NCBI GenBank assembly: GCA_964449375.1
Contig: CAYVAS010000007.1
Coordinates: forward strand, 1 to 64,000
Source of the DNA: JAFDWI01 sp964449375
Lineage (GTDB): Bacteria > Actinomycetota > Acidimicrobiia > Acidimicrobiales > Iamiaceae
Reading direction: 5' to 3'
DNA length: 64,000 nt
Made by a program: the position numbers and the translations under genes. This document shows, one piece after another, positions 50,657 to 59,230 of this stretch (its first letter is position 1; every line of letters starts with the position of its first letter). The notes under the pieces were generated by a model, which was not told the origin of the DNA, made no database searches, and saw only the letters and a list, made by a program, of their open reading frames with translations.

Positions 50657-51939
50657 ACGCCGTCCCCGAGGACCCCACCGCCGGGCTCCGGGCGTTCCTG
50701 GACGCAGCGCCGGCGCCCTGGCACGCGGTCCAAGCCGCCGTGGAGCTGCTCGAGGCGGCCGGGTTCACCGATGCCGATCGGTCCGCGGTTCACCCGGAGC
50801 AGGTCCAGCGCCATTACGTGCGACGCGACGGATCGCTCGTGGCCTACCAGGCCGGGGCGGGGGTGGCAGCCGACACCCCGGTCCGGATCGCAGCGGCCCA
50901 CACCGACAGTCCCGGGTTTCGGATCAAGCCCCGGCCCGAGTCGGTCTCGGCGGGCTGTGTGCGTCTGGGGGTCGAGGTCTACGGCGGACCGCTGCTCAAC
51001 TCTTGGCTCGACCGGGATCTGGGCCTGGCGGGCACCGTGCTGGTGGGCCGGGGTGCCGACCTGGAGATCCGTCCGGTCATCGACCGTGACCCGGTGCTGC
51101 GGATTCCCCAACTGGCCATCCACCTGGACCGCGGCGTCAACGATCAGGGCCTCAAGTTGGACCGCCAGCAGCACCTGCAGCTCCTGTGGAGTCTGGAGGA
51201 CTCCACAGGATCGTTCACGGACCACGTCGCCGAGCTGGCCGGGGTGGCCCCCGCCGAGGTGCGCGCGTGGGAACTTGCGCCCTTCGATCTGACGCCTGCC
51301 CGAATCTGCGGGCGGAACGGTGAGCTGTTGGCCTCGGCGCGCCTCGACGACCTGCTGTCGTGCCACGCGGCCATCGCGGGGCTCATCGACGCGTCACCGG
51401 TCGACGAGGTGATCGCCGTGGTGGCCCTGGTCGACCACGAGGAGGTGGGCAGCGTCTCGGCGACCGGCGCGAACGGCCGGTTCCTGGCCGGCGTGCTGGA
51501 CCGGATCACCACCGGCCTGGCCGCGGGACGCGACGAGGCCGGTGCGCTGGCCTCCGGTTCGCATGCGCTGTCCCTGGACATGGCCCATGCCACCCACCCC
51601 AATTTCGCCGAGCGTCACGATCCGATCCATCCGATCCGCCTGAACGGCGGCCCGGTCATCAAGTACAACGCCCAGCAGCGGTACGCCACCAGCCTGCGGA
51701 GCATCGCACCGTTCCTGGCCGCCTGTGACGCGGCCGACGTGACGGTTCAGGAGTTCGTGTCCCACTCGGAGATGCCCTGTGGGTCGACCATCGGACCTGC
51801 CATGTCCGCCGATCTCGCTCTGCCGGTCGTCGATGTGGGGGTGGCCCAACTGGCGATGCACTCGGTGCGCGAGGTGTGCGGAAGTGGTGACCACGAACGA
51901 CTGCGTCGGGTGCTGACCCGGTATCTGACCCACGCGTGA
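50653..51939 (+). CDS. M18-family aminopeptidase (aspartyl aminopeptidase)
   Basis: A 428-residue zinc aminopeptidase that releases acidic N-terminal residues. Metal and catalytic motifs are AAHTDSPGF (His, Asp), VDHEEVGS (Glu pair), SLDMAHATHPNF and SHSEMPCGSTIGP (His). The length is normal. GTG 50653 overlaps the DUF4388 stop by 4 nt and the TGA at 51939 overlaps the helicase start by 4 nt, so three genes form a coupled series. Confidence 0.93.
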   Translation: MNAVPEDPTAGLRAFLDAAPAPWHAVQAAVELLEAAGFTDADRSAVHPEQVQRHYVRRDGSLVAYQAGAGVAADTPVRIAAAHTDSPGFRIKPRPESVSAGCVRLGVEVYGGPLLNSWLDRDLGLAGTVLVGRGADLEIRPVIDRDPVLRIPQLAIHLDRGVNDQGLKLDRQQHLQLLWSLEDSTGSFTDHVAELAGVAPAEVRAWELAPFDLTPARICGRNGELLASARLDDLLSCHAAIAGLIDASPVDEVIAVVALVDHEEVGSVSATGANGRFLAGVLDRITTGLAAGRDEAGALASGSHALSLDMAHATHPNFAERHDPIHPIRLNGGPVIKYNAQQRYATSLRSIAPFLAACDAADVTVQEFVSHSEMPCGSTIGPAMSADLALPVVDVGVAQLAMHSVREVCGSGDHERLRRVLTRYLTHA

Positions 51940-53555
51940 ACACCACGGTCCGGCTCCGCCGTTGGCAGCAGCGCGCCCTGACGCGACTGGAGGCCCACAC
52001 GGGACCCGACTTCCTGGCCGTGGCCACACCCGGCGCGGGCAAGACCACCTTCGCGTTGGTGGCGCTGCGCCAACAGATGGCCGCGCACCCGGGGCGGACG
52101 GTGGTCGTCGTCGCGCCCACCGCGCATCTCAAGACCCAATGGGTCCACGCCGCGGCGGACTTCGGGCTGGCCCTCGAGGACCGGTGGCGGCCCGGAGATG
52201 GCCCCCTCCCCGCCGACCTGCACGGTCTGGTGACCACCTACCAGCAGGTCGCCGCTTCGGCCCACGCGATCGCACCGCTGGCCGCCGAGGGCCTGGTCGT
52301 GCTCGACGAGATCCACCACGCCGGTGACGAGCGTGCCTGGGGCCAGGGCATCCGCGACGCCTTCGCGGGCGCGGCGTGGCGCCTCGCGTTGTCGGGCACG
52401 CCGTTCCGCTCGGACTCCCACGCCATCCCCTTCGTCCGCTACGCGCTCGACGAGGCGATCCCCGATTTCGAGTACGACTACGGCGACGCCCTGGCAGACG
52501 GCGGGGTCATCAGAGGGGTCGAGTTCCCTGCGTTGGACGGCGACATGGAATGGATCGACGCCGATGGGGCCCGGCGACAGGCCTCCTTCGCGGACACGCT
52601 CGCCACGACCCTGGCTTCCCAGCGGCTCCGGACCGCGTTGTCGCCCCAGGGTCGGTGGCTTCCCGCGGTCCTCGACGCGGCCCAGAACCGGCTGGTGGCG
52701 TTGCGTCGCCGTCGAGCCGACGCCGGCGGGCTGGTGATCGCCACCGACCAGGACCATGCACGGGCCATCGGCGAACTGCTCCGTCACCGCCACGGCGTCG
52801 CCGCGGTCGTGGCGACCTCGGACGACCCGGAGGCTTCGGCCCGCATCGCCCGGTTCGCCACGTCGAGCGATCCGTGGCTGGTGGCGGTCCGGATGGTGTC
52901 GGAGGGGGTCGACATCCCCCGCCTCGCCGTCGGGGTGTACGCCACGACGACCACGACCGAGCTGTTCTTCCGTCAGGCGGTGGGTCGGTTGGTTCGCGCC
53001 CGCGCCGACGACGACGGTCTCGTGGCGACGATGTACCTGCCGGCGGACCGGCGCCTGCAGGCGCACGCGGAACGCATCGCCCGGGTGCGGCGGCATCGGC
53101 TCGTCGCTGCCTCCCGACGGCGGGTCGCCGACGACCCCGATCCTGCCGGCGACGAGCATCGTGAGGAGCAGATGTCACTGTTCGCGGCCGTTTCCGCCAC
53201 CCCGCTGGGCGCGGTGGACACGGCCCGGACCGGCCCCACCCCCGACTGGACGGGCCGCGGCAACGGGGGCGACGAAGGCTGGGTGGTCGAGCTTCCGCCG
53301 CTTCCCCGGGCGGGGCCGGGGACCGACCGGGTCCGAGGCGGTGCGGTGACCGGCGCAACGTCGGGTCGCCGGCGTGACCAGCTTCGGCGGCTGAACGCGG
53401 CCCGTGCCGCCGACCTGGTCCGTCACGCGAACCTTTCGCACGCGCAGGTGAACGCGGAACTCAACCGCCTGGCCGGGGTCGGGCGGATCGCCGACGCCAC
53501 CGAAGCACAGCTCCAACGTCGCCTGCACGAAGCAGAACGCTGGCTGCGACGATGA
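51936..53555 (+). CDS. SF2 DEAD/DEAH-box helicase
   Basis: A 539-residue superfamily II helicase. Motif I is VATPGAGKTTFA, Ia VVVVAPTAHLKTQW, II VVLDEIHHAGD, III LALSGTPFRSD, IV/V GLVIATDQDHA and VSEGVDIPRL, and VI RQAVGRLVRARA. The C-terminal 130 residues are basic, without a nuclease or zinc motif. It resembles type III restriction/UvrB-like translocases but stands alone. Its stop abuts the convergent acyltransferase gene. Confidence 0.9.
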   Translation: MNTTVRLRRWQQRALTRLEAHTGPDFLAVATPGAGKTTFALVALRQQMAAHPGRTVVVVAPTAHLKTQWVHAAADFGLALEDRWRPGDGPLPADLHGLVTTYQQVAASAHAIAPLAAEGLVVLDEIHHAGDERAWGQGIRDAFAGAAWRLALSGTPFRSDSHAIPFVRYALDEAIPDFEYDYGDALADGGVIRGVEFPALDGDMEWIDADGARRQASFADTLATTLASQRLRTALSPQGRWLPAVLDAAQNRLVALRRRRADAGGLVIATDQDHARAIGELLRHRHGVAAVVATSDDPEASARIARFATSSDPWLVAVRMVSEGVDIPRLAVGVYATTTTTELFFRQAVGRLVRARADDDGLVATMYLPADRRLQAHAERIARVRRHRLVAASRRRVADDPDPAGDEHREEQMSLFAAVSATPLGAVDTARTGPTPDWTGRGNGGDEGWVVELPPLPRAGPGTDRVRGGAVTGATSGRRRDQLRRLNAARAADLVRHANLSHAQVNAELNRLAGVGRIADATEAQLQRRLHEAERWLRR

Positions 53556-54458
53556 TCACCCGGTGCGGTCGCTGGGCCAGTTCGGCTGCAACAGATGCCA
53601 CTGCTCGGGAGCCTGGCGGATCAGCGCCTCGAGGCGGTGCGCCAGGTCCTGGGTGATCCGGGCCACGTCTTCGCGCAGGCGGCCCTGCCGGGACACGTCC
53701 ACCAGATCGTCGACGACGAAGCGGTGGCGGTCCCCTTCGAAGAAGGTCGCCGCGGTCACCAGCGGTGCGCCGGTCCGCAGTGCCAGGGTGGCGGGACCCC
53801 CGGGCAGGGTCGTGGTCTCGCCGAAGAAGTCGACCTCGATCCCGTCGCCGGCCAGGTCCCGGTCACAGACCAGGCACACCACCCGGTTCTCGCGCAGCGC
53901 CTTGACGCACGCGGTGCCCGCGCCGGGACCCAACGGGTGGATCTCCATGCCCAGGTCGTTGCGGAACGACAGGAACCACTCCCCCAGCTCCTCGGGCTCC
54001 AGGGCTTCGGCGACCGCGGTGACCGGGATGTCGTGGACCACCGCCAGCCAGAACGCCGCCCATTCCCAGCCGCCCAGGTGCGGCAGGGCCACGATGACCC
54101 CGTTGCCCTCGGCCAGTGCCTGGGTGACGACCTCGAAGCCGGTGATCGTCACCCCGGCGTCGATCTGTTCCGCGGACAGGTCCGGGAGGCGGAACGACTC
54201 GATCCAGTAGCGCACGTACGACGAGAACACCTCGCGGACGATCTCGTCGACCGCCGCGGGCGCCAGATCGGGCCCGTAGATCCGCCGGACGTTGCGTTCG
54301 ACCTGGGCACGCCGGCTGTCCAGGGCGGCCGCTGCGAGGTGTCCCACGGTGCGTTCGACCAGGGGCAGCGATCGCCGGGGAAGGCGTCGCACGAGCGCCG
54401 AGGCGGCGCGCACTCCGGTGAGCGCGAGCGGTTCGGAACCGAGCCCGGACGGGGTCAC
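53556..54458 (-). CDS. phosphatidylinositol mannoside acyltransferase-like (PatA/HtrB family)
   Basis: A 300-residue lysophospholipid-acyltransferase-fold protein. The catalytic His and Glu are in ALPHLGGWEWAAFW, with CDRDLAGDGIEVDFFGE following. It occupies the place of mycobacterial PatA, which acylates the mannose of PIM, directly downstream of pgsA. The N-terminus is amphipathic and membrane-associated. GTG 54458 is the start. PimA, expected next, is absent; the plus-strand helicase follows instead. Confidence 0.85.
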   Translation of the reverse strand: MTPSGLGSEPLALTGVRAASALVRRLPRRSLPLVERTVGHLAAAALDSRRAQVERNVRRIYGPDLAPAAVDEIVREVFSSYVRYWIESFRLPDLSAEQIDAGVTITGFEVVTQALAEGNGVIVALPHLGGWEWAAFWLAVVHDIPVTAVAEALEPEELGEWFLSFRNDLGMEIHPLGPGAGTACVKALRENRVVCLVCDRDLAGDGIEVDFFGETTTLPGGPATLALRTGAPLVTAATFFEGDRHRFVVDDLVDVSRQGRLREDVARITQDLAHRLEALIRQAPEQWHLLQPNWPSDRTG

Positions 54459-54486
54459 GACGACGGAGGAGACGCGTCGAGGCCGA

Positions 54487-55152
54487 TCAGGGCAACGAGC
54501 CCGAGGACCGACGACGACCGGCGCGGTCCAGACTGCGCCGACGTCCGCGCCGTGCCGTGCGGCGCGGCCGGGGAACCGAGGCCTGCCGCCAGACCTTGAC
54601 GAAGCGCTGCACCGCGGTCACCGCGGTGAGGACCAGCATGACCCACAGCACACCGATCAGCAGGTTCGAGAACAGCAGCCCGAACGCCAGAGCGATCATG
54701 CGTTCGGCTCGCTCCATGAGCCCGCCCCGGGCGTCGAAGCCCAACGCATCGGCCTTTGCGCGTTCATAGGAGATCAGCATCGAAAGGCCCAGGACCGCCA
54801 TGGGCAGCAGGGCGATCCGCCCTCCGTGTCCCGTGGCCAGGAACCACGCCACCCCACCCAGCAGCAGCGCATCGGTCAGCCGATCGGCGACCGAATCGAA
54901 GAACGCGCCCCGGGGTGAGGCGGTGCCCGAGGCCTTGGCGACCGCACCGTCGAGCACGTCGGGTACCGCGGTCAGCACCAGCAGCAGCAGTCCCAGGCGC
55001 AGGGCACCGGCACCGATGGCGACGGCTGCGCCCAGCGCCATCGCGATGCCGAACGCGGTCAGGTGATCGGCACGGATGCCGGTTCGCTGCAGGTTCGATC
55101 CGATGGGTCGAAGGCGCTGCTCCGCCTGCGCTCGGAAATGGCCGTCGAACAT
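54487..55152 (-). CDS. pgsA: CDP-alcohol phosphatidyltransferase (PgsA, phosphatidylinositol-phosphate synthase-like)
   Basis: A 221-residue membrane enzyme with six helices. The CDP-alcohol motif D-x2-DG-x2-A[K]-x8-G-x3-D-x3-D is present in DVLDGAVAK...GAFFDSVADR, with Lys in place of the usual Arg after Ala. It would make phosphatidylinositol phosphate from CDP-diacylglycerol. RBS GAGGAG is 6 nt before ATG 55152 and TAGGCT lies upstream. The last 25 residues are Arg-rich. Confidence 0.9.
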   Translation of the reverse strand: MFDGHFRAQAEQRLRPIGSNLQRTGIRADHLTAFGIAMALGAAVAIGAGALRLGLLLLVLTAVPDVLDGAVAKASGTASPRGAFFDSVADRLTDALLLGGVAWFLATGHGGRIALLPMAVLGLSMLISYERAKADALGFDARGGLMERAERMIALAFGLLFSNLLIGVLWVMLVLTAVTAVQRFVKVWRQASVPRPRRTARRGRRRSLDRAGRRRSSGSLP

Positions 55153-55179
55153 CGTGGGACTCCTCGGGGGAACCGCTCC

Positions 55180-55185
55180 AGCCTA
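55180..55185 (-). promoter_or_regulatory. -10 element for pgsA
   Basis: On the minus strand TAGGCT (55185 to 55180) lies about 28 nt before the pgsA ATG and would give a short leader containing GAGGAG. It sits in the 96-nt gap after the membrane-protein gene. Confidence 0.45.
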
Positions 55186-55248
55186 CCGCGCCACTCCCCG
55201 GTAACCATGGTCCCCCAGCGATGGTTCAGCCGGGTTCGGGCGGGATGC

Positions 55249-55779
55249 TCAGGCCCCCTGGTCTCCGAGACGCCAGTCGATCGAGGACCCGGACTCGGGG
55301 TTGGGCTCCACCAGGAGGTCCAGGACCTCACCGTCGATCCCGTCGACCAGCACCAGGCCACGGTGGCGGGGCGGGTCCTCTGCGGAGTACCACAGGATCC
55401 GCCAGGTGGGACGCGAGGACCATCCCCGCCAGCCCATCTGGGCCGACGCGTGGCCCATGGGCCGTTGCACGGCGGTTGCCGCGATCAGCAGGGCCGCCTC
55501 CTCGTCGACGTCGAGGCGCCGTCCCGTGGCGAACGAATAGATCCCGAAGGCCACGAGCAGCACCCCCGCAAGGGCCATTCCGGCATTCAGCATCACCGGG
55601 TCGTGCCCGGCACGCATCCCCCAGGCGGCGATCGAGGCGGCGCCGAAGAGCACGTAGAGCACCCCGGGGATCCGCCGGCGCCGGTTGTCGGCGAACACGT
55701 TGGGGCCCGGTTCGGCGGGGGCGGCCTCCTCGGTGGGATCGGCGGCGGATTCGACCTCGTCGGGTCGGCCGGCGCTCAC
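55249..55779 (-). CDS. membrane protein with two helices, unknown function
   Basis: A 176-residue protein. An acidic, Pro/Ala-rich N-terminus is followed by two membrane helices (about 37-55 and 63-82) and a C-terminal soluble domain with EPNPESGSSIDWRLG. GTG 55779 overlaps the HIT gene stop by 4 nt. It is inserted between the HIT gene and pgsA, a position that is empty in mycobacteria. I do not recognise a family. Confidence 0.75.
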   Translation of the reverse strand: MSAGRPDEVESAADPTEEAAPAEPGPNVFADNRRRRIPGVLYVLFGAASIAAWGMRAGHDPVMLNAGMALAGVLLVAFGIYSFATGRRLDVDEEAALLIAATAVQRPMGHASAQMGWRGWSSRPTWRILWYSAEDPPRHRGLVLVDGIDGEVLDLLVEPNPESGSSIDWRLGDQGA

Positions 55780-56309
55780 CGCTGATCGTCCAGGGGCCAG
55801 GCGTCGCGGAGCTTCTCCCAGGTGAGATCGAGCGGTTCGGGAAGCACCCGGGTCTCGGCGATCGAGGTCATGAAGTTCGAATCGGCCACCCAGCGGGGCA
55901 GGACGTGGACGTGCAGGTGGTCGGGCACGCCGGCGCCGGCTCCCCGGCCCAGGTTCGCGCCGACGTTCACCCCGTCGGGCCGGTAGGCGGTCTTGACCGC
56001 GACCACCGCGTCACGCACCCCGGCCCACAGATCACGGTGTTCGTCGGGTTCGAGGCCCTCCAGGTCGGGCACGGCGCGGATCGGCAGCACCATCAGGTGG
56101 CCGCTGCTGTAGGGGTACGCGTTCAGAATGGCGAAGGAATGCTCGCTCCGCCACAGGATGTGGGTGACCTCGTCGGGCTCTCCCGACTCGTAGATCCGTT
56201 GGAACAGCGAACGGCCCTCGGCGTCGGGGGCCAGAGCCCGGCCACCGCCGTCGGTCACGGTGGACATGTAGGTGGTCCGCCACCCGGCCCAGATGCGCTC
56301 GATGCTCAC
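55776..56309 (-). CDS. HIT-family nucleotide hydrolase/phosphorylase (Ap4A phosphorylase-like)
   Basis: A 177-residue HIT protein. The triad HLHVHVLPRW is preceded by SEHSFAILNAYPYSSGHLMVLP, which matches the mycobacterial Ap4A phosphorylase-type proteins next to pgsA. It degrades dinucleoside polyphosphates, possibly those made by the adjacent threonyl-tRNA synthetase. GTG 56309 overlaps the thrS stop by 4 nt. Confidence 0.92.
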   Translation of the reverse strand: MSIERIWAGWRTTYMSTVTDGGGRALAPDAEGRSLFQRIYESGEPDEVTHILWRSEHSFAILNAYPYSSGHLMVLPIRAVPDLEGLEPDEHRDLWAGVRDAVVAVKTAYRPDGVNVGANLGRGAGAGVPDHLHVHVLPRWVADSNFMTSIAETRVLPEPLDLTWEKLRDAWPLDDQR

Positions 56310-58327
56310 GAGGCGGACGCCGCCACCTGTGGCCCGCCTGCGCGTTGGGCGATCTCGGTCTGTACCGCCGACACGAACTCGGCGACGGGAACGTCGCGTT
56401 CTACTTCACCGCCGCGGGGGTTCACCCCGAGGGTGTCGTTGGCGACGTCGTCGTCTCCGACGACCAGCACGTAGGGGATCTTCTCGGTCTTCGCCTTTCG
56501 GATGCGGTTGCCGAGCTTCTCGTCGGCCGGGTCCACGTCGACCCGAATCCCCGCGGCCTGCAGGCGTTGCTGCACCCGGGTCGCGTAGTCACCGTGGTCG
56601 TCACGGACCGGCAGCACCCGGGCCTGCACCGGCGCCAACCAGGTGGGAAACGCACCGGCGTAGTGCTCCAGGAGCACCCCGAAGAACCGCTCCACCGACC
56701 CGAAGAGCGCCCGATGGATCATGATCGGCCGCTGGCGCGAACCGTCGGCGGCCACGAACTCGAGGCCGAAACGCTCGGGGGTGGTGAAGTCCGCTTGGAT
56801 CGTGGAGAGCTGCCAGGTCCGCCCGATCGCGTCGCGCACGTCGATGTCGATCTTGGGCCCGTAGAACGCACCGGCGCCTTCGTCGACGGTGTAGGGCAGC
56901 CCTTCGCGTTCCAGCGCCGAACGCAGGGCTGCGGCCGCGTGGTCCCAGTGTTCGTCGGTTCCCAGCGACTTGGATTCTGGGCGCGTCGACAGCTTGGCTT
57001 CGAAGTCGTCGAAGCCGTAGGTCCGCAGCACGCTCAGGATGAACTCCAGCAGCGACGCGATCTCGTCGACGACCTGATCGGGTTGGCAGAAGATGTGGCT
57101 GTCGTCCTGGGTGAAGCCGCGGATCCGGAGCAACCCGTGCAGGGTCCCCGAGCGCTCGTAGCGGTACACCGTGCCCAGCTCGTACAGGCGCAGGGGAAGC
57201 TCCCGGTAGGAGCGTTGGCGGCTCTGGTAGACCAGCACGTGCATGGGGCAGTTCATCGGCTTGGGGTAGTACTCGCCGTTGTCGAGCTCCATGGGCGGGT
57301 ACATGTCGTCGTGGTAGTGCGCCAGGTGCCCGGAGGTCTCGAAGAGCTTGCCGTTCGCGAGGTGCGGGGTGTACACGAACTCGTAGCCGCCCTCGACGTG
57401 GCGGGCGCGGCTGTAGTCCTCCATCTCCTTGCGGATGATCCCGCCCCGGGGATGCCAGATCGCCAGCCCGGCACCCAGCTCGTTGGGAAACGAGATCAGG
57501 TCCAGTTCGGTGCCGAGTTTGCGGTGGTCCCGCGCCGCGGCCTCCTCGAGCTGGTGCAGGTGGGCCTCCAGGTCGGCGCGGGTCGCCCAGGCCGTGCCGT
57601 AGATGCGTTGCAGCATCGGCCGGTGCTCGTCACCCCGCCAGTAGGCACCCGCGACCCGCATCAGCTTGAAGTGCCCCAGAAAACGACTCGTGTCGGGCAC
57701 GTGCGGGCCCCGGCACAGGTCGATGAAGCCGTCGTAGCCGGGGAACTGCCGGGGTTGCTTGGGTTCGGGGGGCGGGTTCTCGTAGGTGCGGACCCGGCCC
57801 GGCTCGGTCGCCGAGGTGGGATCCTCGCCGTCGATGATCTCGAGCTTGAAGGGGTGCTCGGCGAACACCTCGCGTGCCGCGTCGTCGGGCAGCTCGTCGC
57901 GCACGAAGGGCTGGGCTTCGGCGATGATCTCGCGCATGCGGGCCTCGATGCGTTCCAGGTCCTCGGGGCCGAAGGTGCCCGGCGTGCCGTCGGGGCCGTC
58001 GGGGAGCCGGAAGTCGTAGTAGAAGCCGTTCTCCACCGGAGGGCCGATCGCGAAGGTCGCGCCCGGGTACAGGTCGAGCACCGCCTGGGCCAGGACGTGC
58101 GCGGTGGAGTGGCGGATGGTGAACAGCCCCCGGTCGCTCTGCGCGGTGTGCACCGTCACCCGGTCGCCGTCGCGCAGGGTCACATCGAGGTCGTGTTCGA
58201 CGCCGTCGACCTCGGCGATCACGGCGTCGGCGGCCAGGCGCCGGCCGATGTCCGCTGCGAGATCGGCCGCCGTGGCCCCGTCGGGAAGTCGTCGTTCGGA
58301 CCCGTCTGGCAGCGTGATCGTCGGCAT
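56306..58327 (-). CDS. thrS: threonyl-tRNA synthetase
   Basis: A 673-residue class II synthetase with TGS (1-60), editing (HSTAHVLAQAV, about residue 75), catalytic (KPMNCPMHVLVYQSRQRSYR, GLLRIRGFTQDD, RALFGSVERFFGVL) and anticodon-binding (APVQARVLPVRD) domains. All classic motifs are present. The ATG at 58327 follows a leaderless TACGAT. It heads the thrS - HIT - membrane protein - pgsA - acyltransferase series. Confidence 0.96.
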   Translation of the reverse strand: MPTITLPDGSERRLPDGATAADLAADIGRRLAADAVIAEVDGVEHDLDVTLRDGDRVTVHTAQSDRGLFTIRHSTAHVLAQAVLDLYPGATFAIGPPVENGFYYDFRLPDGPDGTPGTFGPEDLERIEARMREIIAEAQPFVRDELPDDAAREVFAEHPFKLEIIDGEDPTSATEPGRVRTYENPPPEPKQPRQFPGYDGFIDLCRGPHVPDTSRFLGHFKLMRVAGAYWRGDEHRPMLQRIYGTAWATRADLEAHLHQLEEAAARDHRKLGTELDLISFPNELGAGLAIWHPRGGIIRKEMEDYSRARHVEGGYEFVYTPHLANGKLFETSGHLAHYHDDMYPPMELDNGEYYPKPMNCPMHVLVYQSRQRSYRELPLRLYELGTVYRYERSGTLHGLLRIRGFTQDDSHIFCQPDQVVDEIASLLEFILSVLRTYGFDDFEAKLSTRPESKSLGTDEHWDHAAAALRSALEREGLPYTVDEGAGAFYGPKIDIDVRDAIGRTWQLSTIQADFTTPERFGLEFVAADGSRQRPIMIHRALFGSVERFFGVLLEHYAGAFPTWLAPVQARVLPVRDDHGDYATRVQQRLQAAGIRVDVDPADEKLGNRIRKAKTEKIPYVLVVGDDDVANDTLGVNPRGGEVERDVPVAEFVSAVQTEIAQRAGGPQVAASAS

Positions 58328-58342
58328 CAGGCAAGCATCGTA
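58328..58342 (-). promoter_or_regulatory. -10 element for leaderless thrS
   Basis: On the minus strand TACGAT (58342 to 58337) ends 9 nt before ATG 58327. There is no leader, so T-box or leader-peptide control of thrS is excluded from this start. Confidence 0.6.
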
Positions 58343-58393
58343 GTTTGAGGCCCCGCCGGATCCGTTTTCGGTTCGGGCGCCTGGGCCGGAAGC

Positions 58394-59149
58394 TCAGGCG
58401 GTGGCGGCCTGGGCGAGGGAGGATTCCACGAGTGGGGGTCCCTCGGCGACCTTCGCGGTGTGGGCCACGACCAGGGCGCGGTCCGATCGGGTGGCGTACC
58501 GGTCGATGTATTCCTGGCCCGTCAGGGTCCGGATCTCGAACATCAACTCGTCGGTGATCTCCCGGAGCACCATGTGGTCGTCGCTCCGTCCTGCGTATCG
58601 GGTCACCGAGATGGGACGGCCGAAGGTGATCGACACCGGGCGGAACAGGCGCGGGAACCGGGCCTCGGGTGGCATGACCTCCCGGGAGCCCCGGATGCCC
58701 ACCGGGATCAGCGGCGCACCGGTGCGCAGCGCGAGGCGCGCCGGGCCGGTGTGGCCCCGGAACAGTTGGCCGGTGCGGGATCGCGTGCCTTCCGGATAGA
58801 TGCCGAAGTACTCGCCCGCCTCGATCAGCCGGGTCGCCGCGGCCAGCGCGCGTTCGGAGGCGTTGCCCCCGGCGCGGTCGATCGGGATCATGCCCAACGC
58901 CGGGAACAGCTTGCGGGTCTTCCAGTCGTCGAGGTACTCGGCTTTGCCCACATAGGTGACGCGTCGGGGCAGCGCGAGCGGCATGAAGAACGAATCGAGC
59001 ACCGAGGTGTGGTTCGGGCAGAAGATCGCCGCGCCGTGTTCGGGGACGTTCTCCTGTCCGGTGAAATGGAAGTCCCACAGGAACCGGAAGGTCGGCTCGA
59101 GCACGCTCCGAGCCACCCGGTAGAGCTGTCCGACTTCCCGTTCGGCCAC
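58394..59149 (-). CDS. 1-acyl-sn-glycerol-3-phosphate acyltransferase (PlsC-like)
   Basis: A 251-residue acyltransferase that builds phosphatidic acid. Catalytic NHTSVLD and the substrate motif IYPEGTRSRTG are clear, with RVTYVGKAEYL between. GTG 59149 follows GAGAGGA. It lies beside the thrS-pgsA cluster but has its own promoter, so it may supply phosphatidic acid to the CDP-alcohol enzyme. Confidence 0.9.
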   Translation of the reverse strand: MAEREVGQLYRVARSVLEPTFRFLWDFHFTGQENVPEHGAAIFCPNHTSVLDSFFMPLALPRRVTYVGKAEYLDDWKTRKLFPALGMIPIDRAGGNASERALAAATRLIEAGEYFGIYPEGTRSRTGQLFRGHTGPARLALRTGAPLIPVGIRGSREVMPPEARFPRLFRPVSITFGRPISVTRYAGRSDDHMVLREITDELMFEIRTLTGQEYIDRYATRSDRALVVAHTAKVAEGPPLVESSLAQAATA

Positions 59150-59182
59150 GACGTTCCTCTCACAGGTGAGACCCGAGCACGA

Positions 59183-59188
59183 ATGCTA
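59183..59188 (-). promoter_or_regulatory. -10 element for plsC-like gene
   Basis: On the minus strand TAGCAT (59188 to 59183) would give a leader of about 27 nt with GAGAGGA ahead of GTG 59149. Confidence 0.45.
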
Positions 59189-59230
59189 GCCGACCGCGCC
59201 CTGCCCAGGAAGGGGTCCCTCACCCGTCGG

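Noticed and set aside
49860..53555. Helicase plus M18 peptidase plus DUF4388 as a defence island
   Set aside because: The helicase lacks a nuclease or methylase partner, the peptidase is a housekeeping aminopeptidase, and base composition and codon use match the neighbours. No integrase, repeat or tRNA marks a mobile element.
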